DNA of 64,000 nucleotides from Alcanivorax sp. (GCF_019431375.1 NZ_CP080267.1:1860001-1924000), one strand, 5' to 3'. Counted from the first letter of the stretch, positions 1 to 8,633 are shown. Made by a program: numbers and translations. Notes: a model not told the origin generated them from the sequence alone.

Positions 1-973
1 CGGTGATGTTTTCCGCTGCCCAGAAGGCCTTCATATCCGGAAACCAGGTATTCATTTCCGAAGGCGCCTCTGTGCCCGGGGTATTCTGGAATTCCATCCG
101 CACCCCATCAATTGTCATCGTCTCGAAATCGTCGACAACGGTATGATTTGGCTCAATTACGCCTGGTGTAGCCGCTGAGGCAGCCTTTCCGATAGCCTGA
201 TCGACATGACCGTACGGGTTACGGGGCAGCAAAAGACCGTACTGAAACATCGCCCGCCGTGTCATCGCATTACCAGCGTTAACATTTTCGGCAATCGCGT
301 GCTCCATAAAACCCGCCGGTGCAATCACCTTTACTTTTCCGCTTTTTACATCAGCCTCATCAACCACACCACGTACACCACCGTAGTGATCCACATGGGA
401 ATGTGAATAAACCACAGCGACAACCGGTCTTTTCCCAAGCTTCTCATTGATGAAATCAAGCGCTGCTTTAGCCGTTTCCTTACCCGTCAGGGGATCGAAT
501 ACAATCCAGCCTGTGTCACCTTTTATAAAACTGATATTCGCGAGATCGTAGCCGCGCACCTGATAGATTTTTCCTGGTAGCACCTCAAAGAGGCCATAGG
601 CCATATTCAGGATCGCCTGACGCTGTAACGATGGGTGTATGCTGTCATAGTCCTTCCCGTCGAGCAGCCACTCCCAACTACCAATATCCCAGACGACACG
701 GCCATCATCCGCCTTTATCTGCTTGTAATCAGGCGCTGCAATAAGCCCTCTCTTTGCTTCCTCGAAATCACGCGTATCATCAAAAGGTAACGATTCTCGC
801 CGCTCCTTCTGTACTTCAACAGTGTATTTTGAAGGCGCTTTTCCTTTTGGGTCAAAATGCCTCGAAGGGTCCGCCTTGATAATTTCACCGCCCCCCGCCG
901 CCAGCGCCTGTCCGACCAATCCAGTAACCAGCACAATCGCCGACACCGCGACACTAATCATCCTTGCTTTCAT
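1..973 (-). CDS. Alkylsulfatase, SdsA1/BDS1-like metallo-beta-lactamase fold (5' part, runs off window)
   Basis: This reading frame stays open from the ATG at 973 to the window edge, giving 324 residues. Residues 1-26 look like a signal peptide, with a hydrophobic stretch ending in Ala-Leu-Ala. The metal-binding motif HSHVDH lies at residues 191-196, followed by YGG, as in the MBL-fold alkylsulfatases that hydrolyse SDS-type alkyl sulfate esters to alcohols. These family members are about 650 residues long, so roughly the C-terminal half, including the SCP2-like domain, lies outside the window. A periplasmic location is inferred. The released fatty alcohol could feed alkane-type metabolism. 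Family assignment is fairly sure; the exact substrate is not. Confidence 0.85.
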   Translation of the reverse strand, partial: MKARMISVAVSAIVLVTGLVGQALAAGGGEIIKADPSRHFDPKGKAPSKYTVEVQKERRESLPFDDTRDFEEAKRGLIAAPDYKQIKADDGRVVWDIGSWEWLLDGKDYDSIHPSLQRQAILNMAYGLFEVLPGKIYQVRGYDLANISFIKGDTGWIVFDPLTGKETAKAALDFINEKLGKRPVVAVVYSHSHVDHYGGVRGVVDEADVKSGKVKVIAPAGFMEHAIAENVNAGNAMTRRAMFQYGLLLPRNPYGHVDQAIGKAASAATPGVIEPNHTVVDDFETMTIDGVRMEFQNTPGTEAPSEMNTWFPDMKAFWAAENIT

Positions 974-1454
974 GTGTAACCCTCTCTGTCATTGGCATCT
1001 TGAAAACCCTAAAATCCCAAATAAAAATTAGGTGATACCATTCCATAACCCACCCAGCAATGGCGCTCATCACACTTTTCATTTCAGTAAAATATCAGCA
1101 CAAAAATCGCATCTTTACTGACAATCACACCAATCCAGTTACGCCACAAGACAAAAGCAAACAATTTAATTGTTCATTATTGCGATAACCCGCCCCAAGC
1201 CGACACAATAGTTTATTTATATGAATACTAGATAACAGGCTCAACGACACCACGCCCCATACACGCTCTCTCGACTCAGCGAACAACCTCACTTTGACCA
1301 AGACAAGCATCCCAATTGGGAGCACGCATGCACGCACCCTTCTCACAAGCAACGCCAAAAACATGATCTGGAGCAAGATCTTCGCCATCGCAGACAGCTA
1401 TTGTGATGCGATGATCCCCCTAAAAGGCACGGACCGAGGAGAAGGGAGAACAAC
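974..1454. other. Intergenic region between alkylsulfatase and usp gene
   Basis: This 481-bp AT-rich gap separates two divergent genes, so it should hold a promoter for each. I see no convincing paired -35/-10 boxes, repeat, tRNA or supported reading frame. Short frames inside it lack ribosome-binding sites and recognisable sequence. Confidence 0.5.
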
Positions 1455-2336
1455 ATGGGCAGCATCACATCAGTGCGGGTAGCAACAGACTTTTCAGCAG
1501 CGGCCCAGCGGAGCATTGAACGGGCAGCCTTGCTGATCCGCCAACTTGGCATTGCCCATGGCAGTGTTTGCCACGCACTTGATCCTCACTTCATTCGCGC
1601 AGTGCGGGATCTTTTACCCGTATTGGCCGAAGTGGAACAGAAGCGTGGTTATGCCGCAGAATCCGGGCTTGAGAAAGCCAGAAGAGCGCTGGAAGACGCC
1701 AGCGGCATTCCTTTTGAGCAGATAGTGAAGGAAGGGGATGCTGCCAGTGTTCTGGTCGAGGGAAGCCATCCTGACGAACTGCTGATCATCAGCGCCAAAG
1801 GGGAAACCAGCCTGGCCGACGTAGTCATTGGCAGCACCACGGAGCGGGCACTGCGCCGCAGCAGCGGCCCAGTTCTGGTAGTCCAGAATCCCGCCACTCA
1901 GCCCTACCAGAAAGTGCTGATCCCCGTGGACTTTACCGAGGACAGCCAGCGAGCGTTAGTACTTGCCCGGGAGCTGGCACCGGATGCAATGCTGCACATC
2001 ATGCATGTCATCCCGCCTCTGCCTCAGGAGCATGGCCTTCAGGGGGTAATCACTGGCGAGGATATGGCCAAGTACCTGGCGCAAACCGAGCAGCGAGCCA
2101 TTAACGCCATGGGGAAACTGCTGACGCAATGCAACATCGAACCGGAAAGTGTCACCACCATCATTGAGGACGGTTACACCCCGATGGCCATTAATAAAAA
2201 AGCCGTTGGTCTTGGGGTTGACCTGATAGCAATGGGAAAACATGGCGAGACCGCTCTAAGCGATTGGCTACTGGGTAGTACAACCCACTATGTGGTCAAC
2301 CATAATCACTGCGATCTGCTCGTGGCCAAGGCCTGA
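1455..2336 (+). CDS. Universal stress protein with two UspA domains
   Basis: The 293-residue protein is two Usp domains in tandem (about 1-143 and 149-293). The second carries a complete ATP-binding signature, G-x2-G-x9-G-S, in the stretch GKHG...LLGST; the first has a degenerate version ending in IGST. Such tandem Usp proteins are cytoplasmic nucleotide-binding stress factors, often linked to energy or oxidative stress, without a defined enzymatic activity. The start is supported by a GGGAG-like ribosome-binding site about 8 bases upstream. It stands alone, with a terminator-like hairpin about 200 bp downstream. It differs from the single-domain teaD at 27684. Confidence 0.88.
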   Translation: MGSITSVRVATDFSAAAQRSIERAALLIRQLGIAHGSVCHALDPHFIRAVRDLLPVLAEVEQKRGYAAESGLEKARRALEDASGIPFEQIVKEGDAASVLVEGSHPDELLIISAKGETSLADVVIGSTTERALRRSSGPVLVVQNPATQPYQKVLIPVDFTEDSQRALVLARELAPDAMLHIMHVIPPLPQEHGLQGVITGEDMAKYLAQTEQRAINAMGKLLTQCNIEPESVTTIIEDGYTPMAINKKAVGLGVDLIAMGKHGETALSDWLLGSTTHYVVNHNHCDLLVAKA

Positions 2337-2538
2337 GCCCGGCAAGCAGAACCTGGCACAGCCGTGAATTACTACACATCAATCTCATCAAGGTACTCGA
2401 TACCGGATATATGTCGATGACCGTTGTGCTCCGGTGCTGCCGTAATACTTGTCATGGAGAAATCAGGCTCACAGCCTTGCTGTGGGCAGGGTGATCATAT
2501 ATTTACTGTATTTTAGTATTTTGTGCATGGCAGCCACA

Positions 2539-2574
2539 AAAAAGCCCCCTTCCCGTTAAGGAAGAGGGCTTTTT
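2539..2574. terminator. Bidirectional intrinsic terminator, copy 1 of a duplicated hairpin
   Basis: A 15-bp stem with one mismatch (2539-2553 with 2560-2574) and a 6-base loop is bounded by A and T runs, so it could work in both directions. Its core belongs to a 33-bp sequence (2532-2564) that recurs identically at 3583-3615 behind folE2. Confidence 0.7.
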
Positions 2575-2789
2575 GACTGCAACCCAAGCAAGTGAGCCAA
2601 TGGAAGCAATGTCCAAGAAGCCAATGACAACCAAAAGAAAAATGCTTCTGCTCCACCAGTGTAACCACGGGAACAAAGAAAGCATGTCAATCCAAATGAA
2701 AACCACCCTACAAAAATAAGATTTATATATCGCCTTGATAGATGCATTTCTATTCTCACGTTAAAAGCCTTAAACAAGGCTACACCCAT
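2556..2789 (-). CDS. Possible small membrane protein, function unknown
   Basis: This is a 77-residue reading frame with two hydrophobic stretches (about 21-40 and 48-68), which could be membrane helices. Its stop codon lies in the loop of the terminator at 2539-2574, an arrangement expected of a real short gene. The ribosome-binding site is weak and the surrounding DNA is AT-rich and repeat-bearing, unlike the neighbourhood. I recognise no family. An overlapping frame at 2503-2706 is less likely because it reads through the terminator hairpin. It may be a recently acquired or decaying gene. Confidence 0.3.
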   Translation of the reverse strand: MGVALFKAFNVRIEMHLSRRYINLIFVGWFSFGLTCFLCSRGYTGGAEAFFFWLSLASWTLLPLAHLLGLQSKSPLP

Positions 2790-3009
2790 TATTCCACAAC
2801 AAAAAATCAGTCTTATCCTATCGCATCACCCAAACACCAATTCCCGGATAATAAAATCCATGCATAATAATAAAATTCTACACCTTATTGGCATAGATTC
2901 TCATGAAACCATCTACTCATTCGCTCATTTGAACATCTGGATTAATCGGAAAATCGGCAAAAATCGGGGGCACGCATTTAATTTATACTCATCTTAGAGC
3001 AGCATTTCA
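2790..3009. other. AT-rich intergenic stretch
   Basis: This stretch is clearly richer in A and T than the rest of the window and has no supported gene. Together with the transposase remnant beside it, it suggests foreign or decaying DNA. Confidence 0.4.
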
Positions 3010-3387
3010 TACAAACCCTGCATTTTGCCCCGATATCCAGGCGCGCCCTGCTGCCCCAGCAAAGACCTTTATCCTCGCCAAAGATCCGAGGGCAACGGGT
3101 TGGAGGCGTTTCCGAGGCTTCATATGGCTAAGCCAGGCCTGCTGATCAATGCCAAGCCTCTCCAGTAAATCCGCTGCCTACCCGGAAATCATGCCTCGCT
3201 TATCTATCCGTACAGCCCACCCACGGTCCACTTTAAGCACAACATGGTAGTGATTCGACATCACCGCATAGGCACACAAATCGATGACAAACACCTCGAC
3301 GAGCAAAGCCAGCCGCAGACAACGGCAGATGCAGTGGTAGTACGAGGGTTCGTCCAGAGAGACCAGAGAATAACGCGCTCGAGTCAT
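3010..3387 (-). pseudogene. Decayed REP-associated (IS200-like, Y1) transposase
   Basis: The frame begins with MTRARYSLVSL and continues to CAYAVMSNHYHVVL, which contains the HxH motif typical of the N-terminal half of REP-associated tyrosine transposases. Between them about 30 residues of the family pattern are missing, so there is an internal deletion. After a second large gap and an in-frame TAG near 3178, the same frame resumes with a family-like C-terminus (LLERLGIDQQAWLSHMKPR, later GSLARIKVFA) and ends at 3010. The gene is therefore inactive. The initiator could also be seven codons earlier, at 3408. A REP sequence lies about 150 bp away at 3539-3562, the usual neighbourhood of such transposases. 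Confidence 0.75.
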
Positions 3388-3538
3388 GGAGGGCTCCTTG
3401 CTTTCCATAACTCAAAGGCTAGAACTAACCATCAGAGATCAGACCAGGAAAACGTAGGATATCTTCCAATTTATGCGCACCCTGTATTCCTAGAGTCGAA
3501 ATATTGGAGGCTTTAATACGCTAACGCTGCCAGTCCTT

Positions 3539-3562
3539 CGCGATGCGATCATCGCTTCCCAC
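3539..3562 (-). repeat. REP element copy beside the transposase remnant
   Basis: On the minus strand this reads GTGGGAAGCGATG, a 4-base loop segment, then CATCGCG. The same 24-base element, differing only in the 4-base middle, occurs at 63497-63520 on the plus strand. Its internal CGATG/CATCG pairing gives the short hairpin typical of REP sequences. Confidence 0.7.
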
Positions 3563-3582
3563 TAGGGCCGGGAGGGCCTAGT

Positions 3583-3624
3583 AGCCACAAAAAAGCCCCC
3601 TTCCCGTTAAGGAAGGAGGCTTTT
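3583..3624. terminator. folE2 terminator, copy 2 of the duplicated hairpin
   Basis: Stem arms 3591-3604 and 3611-3624 (one mismatch) with flanking A and T runs form an intrinsic terminator just after folE2. The first 33 bases (3583-3615) are identical to 2532-2564, 1051 bp upstream. Confidence 0.75.
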
Positions 3625-3642
3625 CAGAATTCCCTCAGTAGA

Positions 3643-4602
3643 TCAGGGAATCGGCAGGTAGCCGCCGTCCACTTCCTTGGTGACGATGGCCACAGCGTTG
3701 TGAGCGTGCAGGCTTTCCAGGTGATTCACCCGGAGCCAGAAGTCCTTGTAACAGCCCTGCGGATTCAGAGCCTGCTTGAGGCGGCGGGCCGCATCTTCAC
3801 AGAACATCAGGTTCTGACCGTTGAGCAGGGCAAATTCCTGCTCATCCACCCGCTTCACGGCGGTCTGCACCGGGGTTTTCAGGGCCCCTTCGATGGAATC
3901 TATCAGCGCGGTGATTGGAAAGGCATCCCCTTCGGTGTGATCCAGCAGGACGCGCACCTGGGCCACGGAACGCTGGCTGTGCGGGGTAGCCAGGATGCCC
4001 TCTTCGGTACCCAGCCATTCAAACACCGCCTCCGCATCCACTTTGCCTTCAGCAAAATCACGACGGAACTGTTCCTGGATCAGCTGGCGGGACAGGGCCG
4101 CTGAACACGGACAGGTGGAGGAATACGGCACTTCCACGTACATCTCGATACGCATGCCTTCTTCGCACAGGGTGCCCTTGATGCTCACCGGGTAGCTCTT
4201 CCAGCCGGAATAGCTGCTCTTCAGGGCCGGGCGGCGCATGGAGTACTCGAAGTCCAGCTGCACAAAGCCACGGGTGCTGAGACCTTCGTGAGTCTGCAGG
4301 AAGTTACGCAGCAGCTGTTCAATGGATGCAGCACTGACCGAATGATCGCCAAAGGTCTCTTCCAGCATCAGGAACAGACGGGACATGTGAATACCCTTGG
4401 CATCCGGGTTGGACAGGTTCACATAGGCCTGAATGGAGGTGCTTACCGGGCGCTCACCCGCCAGGGTGTCACTGACCCGGGCGGGCAGGTGGATTTCGCT
4501 CATGCCGACCCAATCCAGGGTGCTATGGATGTGATCCACCATGGAATTGGACGCGACGTCCGGCATCTGTTTGGTGCCACCGGCACCAGTTTCACGTGTC
4601 AT
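3643..4602 (-). CDS. folE2: GTP cyclohydrolase FolE2 (type IB)
   Basis: FolE2 converts GTP to 7,8-dihydroneopterin triphosphate, the first step towards tetrahydrofolate, and is a metal-flexible alternative to the zinc enzyme FolE. The family cysteine motif appears as STCPCS (Cys168/Cys170 counted from the upstream ATG at 4614), and PHSQRS follows further on. The ATG at 4602 is preferred over 4614 because GGAG sits seven bases before it, giving 319 residues. Many FolE2 genes are induced by zinc shortage through Zur, but I found no clear Zur palindrome upstream. It appears monocistronic, with its own terminator. Confidence 0.9.
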   Translation of the reverse strand: MTRETGAGGTKQMPDVASNSMVDHIHSTLDWVGMSEIHLPARVSDTLAGERPVSTSIQAYVNLSNPDAKGIHMSRLFLMLEETFGDHSVSAASIEQLLRNFLQTHEGLSTRGFVQLDFEYSMRRPALKSSYSGWKSYPVSIKGTLCEEGMRIEMYVEVPYSSTCPCSAALSRQLIQEQFRRDFAEGKVDAEAVFEWLGTEEGILATPHSQRSVAQVRVLLDHTEGDAFPITALIDSIEGALKTPVQTAVKRVDEQEFALLNGQNLMFCEDAARRLKQALNPQGCYKDFWLRVNHLESLHAHNAVAIVTKEVDGGYLPIP

Positions 4603-4717
4603 GGGATTCTCCATAGGGGCGCACGAGAGGCCATCTTACGGCCCGTCGGGTGAACAAAACGGTAACCCGACCGTCATCGCCCTGACTGACAAGGGGGGCA
4701 AGTCTAGCAGAAAGTAT

Positions 4718-4740
4718 CCCGCAAATTGACCATTTGCGGG
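4718..4740. terminator. Hairpin between the TPR gene and folE2
   Basis: A perfect 9-bp inverted repeat (4718-4726 with 4732-4740, loop of five) lies downstream of the TPR gene and upstream of folE2. It lacks a proper U run in the minus direction, so it may be a weak terminator or an operator. Confidence 0.4.
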
Positions 4741-4776
4741 CGTGGCTTTGGCTATGGGATTGACAGAATAGCCCTA

Positions 4777-5661
4777 TCAGATGGGCTCGTCTGTGCTGCC
4801 GACCAGCTCCTGGAAGCGAGCCAGCTCGTGCAGCGGCCGGAACATCTCTTCACTGCGGGCATGGCGACGCAGGGTTTCCGAGGTCTGGATAGCGGTATCC
4901 AGGTCGGCCAGCGCATTGTCGATCTCGCCCAGCCCGGCCCAGGCGCAGGCGCGCTGGTACAAGGCATGGGAGTTTTCTTCATCCACTTCCAGCACCCGGT
5001 CGCACAGACTCAGGGCCCAGCGCTGCTCGCCCAGCTCCAGGGCCGCATCCGCCTTCCAGGCCAGGGCTTCCGGATCATCCGGGCGCAATTCCAGAATACG
5101 GTCATAGAGCTCGATCTTGGCCTGGGCACTGGGCTCCTTGGTGGCCTTCAGCCACAGGCTGTGGATCTCGTTAGTGCGCTCGATCTCTTCCTGGTTTTCG
5201 GCAATGGTGAGGGATTTCTTGCGCAGCTCCCGCTCCAGATCCGCCAGGCGTGCCTCATACTCGCTGGTGAGGCGGGCCATTTCCTTTTCCGCGTAGACCC
5301 GCACGTTGTCCTTCAGATCACGGATGGTGGACCACCCCACCAGCGCCAGGATGGAGGCGGCACCGGCGATCAGGTAGAAGAAATAGGTCACCGTATTGGT
5401 GGCGTAGCCCATGGCCTTGTCCGCCACTTCCAGCTCCCGGTCGGTGACCAGCAGGTTCATCTGGTTACGGTATTCCATCATGTCCTGGCGCAGGTTCCGC
5501 AGCTCGCCAAGGATCCAGTTTTCCCGGAACTGGGAAATAACCGGGCCTTTTTCGATTTCGCTTTCGGATTCCGGGCGCGGAGCCTGATCGGTTTCCGCCA
5601 CCACCATGGGCGCCAGGCCCAGAAACAACACCCCCAGCAAAGCCAGGCGCGCAAGTCGCAT
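4777..5661 (-). CDS. Membrane-anchored TPR protein, function unknown
   Basis: The preferred start (5661) begins with a signal-like segment MRLARLALLGVLFLGLAP; an in-frame start 48 bases upstream would add residues before it. A single transmembrane helix follows in the middle (YFFYLIAGAASILALVGW), then a charged coiled coil rich in Glu, Arg and Lys. The C-terminal third contains two or three tetratricopeptide repeats (around LYDRILELRPDDPEALAWKADAALELG). This architecture suggests an inner-membrane scaffold, probably with TPRs facing the cytoplasm or periplasm depending on signal cleavage. I cannot assign a process; the neighbours give no clue. The family call (TPR repeat protein) is secure. 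Confidence 0.75.
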   Translation of the reverse strand: MRLARLALLGVLFLGLAPMVVAETDQAPRPESESEIEKGPVISQFRENWILGELRNLRQDMMEYRNQMNLLVTDRELEVADKAMGYATNTVTYFFYLIAGAASILALVGWSTIRDLKDNVRVYAEKEMARLTSEYEARLADLERELRKKSLTIAENQEEIERTNEIHSLWLKATKEPSAQAKIELYDRILELRPDDPEALAWKADAALELGEQRWALSLCDRVLEVDEENSHALYQRACAWAGLGEIDNALADLDTAIQTSETLRRHARSEEMFRPLHELARFQELVGSTDEPI

Positions 5662-5711
5662 TGTCTGCAAGACTCTATCCTCAATCTGTCGACTTACGGT
5701 CAAAAACAAGA

Positions 5712-5733
5712 ATCTGAAGGCATCGCTTCAGAT
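5712..5733. repeat. 8-bp perfect inverted repeat upstream of the TPR gene
   Basis: ATCTGAAG, six bases, then CTTCAGAT, just upstream of the TPR gene start. It could be an operator for that gene; no regulator can be named. Confidence 0.35.
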
Positions 5734-5946
5734 CGACGCTATGGTCGCATTAAGCCCCCGTATACGCCACCGCTGTAACCAGTTTCACTGGCAGTAATGA
5801 TCAGTGGTGACTCAGCGGACGACAAGGCATCAGACCGGATTAAAGAAAGGATAAAGGGGCATATAACAAGGCACCGGGCAAATCCCGTGCAGCCCAGAAA
5901 GGACGTGGATTCCGACGATATGGCAGTCTGTTGGCGGGCAGTTACT

Positions 5947-5975
5947 TTGACTTCTAAATGTTTTATCTCTAAAAT
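5947..5975 (+). promoter_or_regulatory. Sigma70-type promoter of the ectR-ectABC operon
   Basis: TTGACT (5947-5952), a 17-bp spacer and TAAAAT (5970-5975) make a near-consensus vegetative promoter within an AT-rich stretch. Transcription would start near 5982. This leaves a leader of about 130 bases before ectR and rules out longer upstream starts for that gene. Confidence 0.65.
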
Positions 5976-6114
5976 AGCTTATCACTTTTCGCAAGGAATT
6001 ACTTGGCGTTGCCCTGAATGGTGTGGGGTTGAATCCTTACATCTCAAAGGTGATTGCAGACATATTATGTCTAACAACGGTCACATTACTTTGTTATCAA
6101 GAGAACTGACGGCA

Positions 6115-6657
6115 ATGGCCAGACACGAAGACGTGCTGATCGCATTAAGACAGATTATTCGCGCCACCGACCTTTACTCACGGAAATTGAGCAAGGTCTC
6201 AGGCCTGACTTCGCCGCAACTGCTTATCATGCAGGCGATCTCTGCCCACGGTGAAATCACCATGGGCGACCTGGCCAATGAGGTCTCCCTCAGCCAGGCC
6301 ACCATTACCACCATTCTGGATCGCCTGGAGAAGCGGGAACTGGTGGAGCGTAAGCGCGGCGAGCAGGACAAGCGCCGGGTATACGCTCACCTGACGCCGG
6401 CCGGCGACGATATTATCGACCAGGCCCCCACCCCGCTTCAGGACGAATTCATCGAGCGCTTTGACCGCCTCGAAGATTGGGAGCAATCTTTAATACTGAG
6501 CTCCCTGCAACGGGTGGCCGCCATGATGAATGCCGGGGATATCGATGCCTCTCCGGTACTGGATTTGGGCGCAATTGACCGCGCTCAGCCAGCGGTGGAC
6601 ATGAGCAGCCGCCGCGAACGCGAAGCCAACTCTTTCTCTAAAACGGACCAAAAGTGA
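6115..6657 (+). CDS. ectR: MarR-family regulator of ectoine synthesis (EctR-like)
   Basis: The protein (180 residues from ATG 6115) is a winged-helix MarR regulator. The recognition-helix region reads ITMGDLANEVSLSQATITTILDRLEKR and the wing includes ERKRGEQDKRRVY. EctR proteins of halophilic and methanotrophic bacteria sit directly upstream of ectABC and repress it in low-salt conditions. Here the gene ends five bases before ectA, so it is almost certainly co-transcribed and autoregulated. An alternative ATG at 6067 would add 16 residues; I prefer 6115 because family proteins begin close to the RHEDVL segment. The C-terminal tail of about 35 residues is poorly conserved and probably disordered. 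Confidence 0.85.
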   Translation: MARHEDVLIALRQIIRATDLYSRKLSKVSGLTSPQLLIMQAISAHGEITMGDLANEVSLSQATITTILDRLEKRELVERKRGEQDKRRVYAHLTPAGDDIIDQAPTPLQDEFIERFDRLEDWEQSLILSSLQRVAAMMNAGDIDASPVLDLGAIDRAQPAVDMSSRREREANSFSKTDQK

Positions 6658-6661
6658 AATC

Positions 6662-7204
6662 ATGGTTGCAGACAGTGCAAAGAAAACGGACTCATCCACC
6701 GATAATCAGGATGACATCACTTTCCGCAAGCCGGAAAGCCAGGACGGCAGCCGGGTGCACAAGCTGATCAGTGAGTGCAAGCCGCTGGACGAGAATTCCG
6801 TCTACTGCAACTTGCTGCAGTGCACGCACTTTGCTGATACCTCCGTCGCCGCGGAAATGGATGGCGATCTGGTGGGCTTCATCTCCGGCTACATCCCGCC
6901 CAAGCAGCAGAACACCCTGTTTGTCTGGCAGGTGGCCGTGCATGAGAAAGCTCGCGGCAAGGGTCTGGCCAAGCGCATGCTGGCCGAACTGATCGAGCGC
7001 GAGGAAAGCAGCGACGTACAGTTCATCGAGACCACCATTACCCCGGACAACGAAGCGTCCTGGGGAATGTTCCGCAGCTTCGCCTACCAGCGCAGCATGC
7101 CCACGGAAGAATTCATACTGTTCGATTCGCGCATTCACTTTGCCGGCGAACACAACGACGAATATCTGCTGCGTATCGGGCCATTCAATAGAGACGAAGC
7201 CTGA
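6662..7204 (+). CDS. ectA: L-2,4-diaminobutyrate N-acetyltransferase EctA
   Basis: EctA acetylates L-2,4-diaminobutyrate with acetyl-CoA to N-gamma-acetyldiaminobutyrate, the second step of ectoine synthesis. The 180-residue protein is a single GNAT domain; the acetyl-CoA loop is visible as ARGKGLAKRML, and the family segments ENSVYCNLLQCTHF and ETTITPDNEASWGMFRSFA are intact. The first 20 residues are a polar extension. It lies five bases after ectR and 52 bases before ectB, in the conserved order ectABC. The enzyme is cytoplasmic and its expression should follow salinity through ectR and the upstream promoter. Confidence 0.97.
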   Translation: MVADSAKKTDSSTDNQDDITFRKPESQDGSRVHKLISECKPLDENSVYCNLLQCTHFADTSVAAEMDGDLVGFISGYIPPKQQNTLFVWQVAVHEKARGKGLAKRMLAELIEREESSDVQFIETTITPDNEASWGMFRSFAYQRSMPTEEFILFDSRIHFAGEHNDEYLLRIGPFNRDEA

Positions 7205-7256
7205 ACGACCTGACCAGAACGAAACAAGCACCGAATTCAAGCGAGGAACAGGAATC

Positions 7257-8561
7257 ATGGATACCGACATTTTTGACAGTCACGAATCGGAAGTAATGAG
7301 CTATGCACGCAGCTTCCCGGTGGTGTTTGACCAGGCCAAGGGCAGCTACCTGTACGATGAGAACGGCAAGGAATACATCGACTTCCTGGCCGGTGCAGGC
7401 ACCCTGAACTACGGCCATAACAACCCGGTACTGAAAGAGAAGCTGCTTGAGTACATTCAGCGCGACGGCATCGTTCACGGCCTGGATATGCACACCACCG
7501 CCAAGCGTGAATTCATGGATGCTTTCTATGAAGTGATCCTGAAGCCCCGCGATATGGACTACATCATGCAGTTCACCGGCCCCACCGGCACCAATGCGGT
7601 GGAAGCGGCGCTGAAGGTTGCCCGTAACATCAAGGGTCGCGAGAACATCATCAGCTTCACCAACGGCTTCCATGGCGTGAGCCTGGGCGCCCTGGCCACC
7701 ACCGGTAACAGCCACCACCGTGGCGTTGCGGGTGTCACCATGGGCGGTGTAACACCGATGCCATATGATGGCTATCTGGGCGATGCCTTCGACACCACCG
7801 AGTACCTGGACAAGGTGCTGGGCGACTCCTCCAGCGGCGTGGACCACCCGGCAGCAGTGATTGTGGAAACCGTACAGGGCGAAGGTGGCATCAATGCAGC
7901 CAGTTTCGACTGGCTCCGCAACCTGGAAAAAGTCTGCCGCAAACACGACATGCTGTTGATCCTGGATGATATCCAGGCGGGTTGTGGCCGTACCGGCACC
8001 TTCTTCAGCTTCGATGATATCGGCATCACTCCGGACATCATCACCCTGTCCAAGTCTCTGAGTGGTTACGGCCTGCCGTTTGCCATGGTGCTGCTGAAGC
8101 CGGAACTGGATCAGTGGAAACCCGGTGAGCACAACGGGACTTTCCGTGGCCACAACCTGGCGTTCGTCACTGCTGCCGCTGCGCTGAATCACTACTGGCG
8201 CGACGACAAGTTTGCCAAGGAAGTACAGCGCAAGGCGGACATCATCACCGACCGTTTCCGCGAGATCGCCAACGCCTATGACGACCACTGGTTCTACCTG
8301 AACGGTCGCGGCATGATGCAGGGTCTGGTGGCACGCGATGGCGAACTGGCCGGTGAAATCACCAAGGCCTGCTTCAAGCGCCAGCTGGTGATTGAAACCT
8401 CCGGTGCCGATGACCAGGTGATCAAGACCCTGTGTCCTCTGACCATTGATGAAGAAGACTTGACTCGCGCGCTGGACATCATCAAGGAAAGCGTTGCCGA
8501 AGTCATGACTGACCGCATCAAGCGCGGTGAAGCGCACTCTGTTTCCAGCATTTCTGCCTAA
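7257..8561 (+). CDS. ectB: Diaminobutyrate-2-oxoglutarate aminotransferase EctB
   Basis: EctB is the PLP enzyme that transaminates aspartate semialdehyde with glutamate to give L-2,4-diaminobutyrate, the entry step of ectoine synthesis. The protein is 434 residues, close to the family norm. The PLP lysine is K266 in SKSLSGYGLP, and the cofactor aspartate lies in ILDDIQAGCGRTG. The start at 7257 is backed by GAGGAACAGGA upstream; a longer in-frame extension back to 7140 would overlap ectA. Aspartokinase and aspartate-semialdehyde dehydrogenase are not in the operon, so precursor must come from the housekeeping pathway. Confidence 0.97.
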   Translation: MDTDIFDSHESEVMSYARSFPVVFDQAKGSYLYDENGKEYIDFLAGAGTLNYGHNNPVLKEKLLEYIQRDGIVHGLDMHTTAKREFMDAFYEVILKPRDMDYIMQFTGPTGTNAVEAALKVARNIKGRENIISFTNGFHGVSLGALATTGNSHHRGVAGVTMGGVTPMPYDGYLGDAFDTTEYLDKVLGDSSSGVDHPAAVIVETVQGEGGINAASFDWLRNLEKVCRKHDMLLILDDIQAGCGRTGTFFSFDDIGITPDIITLSKSLSGYGLPFAMVLLKPELDQWKPGEHNGTFRGHNLAFVTAAAALNHYWRDDKFAKEVQRKADIITDRFREIANAYDDHWFYLNGRGMMQGLVARDGELAGEITKACFKRQLVIETSGADDQVIKTLCPLTIDEEDLTRALDIIKESVAEVMTDRIKRGEAHSVSSISA

Positions 8562-8571
8562 CAGGCTGCTT

Positions 8572-8593
8572 GCTCCCCCGAATCCGGGGGAGC
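8572..8593 (+). terminator. Hairpin between ectB and ectC
   Basis: GCTCCCCC, a 6-base loop, GGGGGAGC. It sits in the 72-base gap and is followed by a C/T-rich tract rather than a clean U run. It may attenuate ectC or protect the upstream mRNA. Confidence 0.45.
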
Positions 8594-8633
8594 CTTCCTT
8601 CTCTCCTCTCCCTTTTTGCTCAGGAGCCACACC

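Noticed and set aside
4603..4740. Zur box upstream of folE2
   Set aside because: No GTAATGTTATAACATTAC-like palindrome could be found; only an unrelated 9-bp inverted repeat is present.
5797..6066. N-terminal extension of ectR to 5797
   Set aside because: The promoter at 5947-5975 would start transcription inside it, and the extra residues do not resemble MarR proteins.
7185..8630. Long antisense frame over ectB
   Set aside because: Its translation has no recognisable domain, while the sense frame is an unmistakable EctB with PLP lysine.
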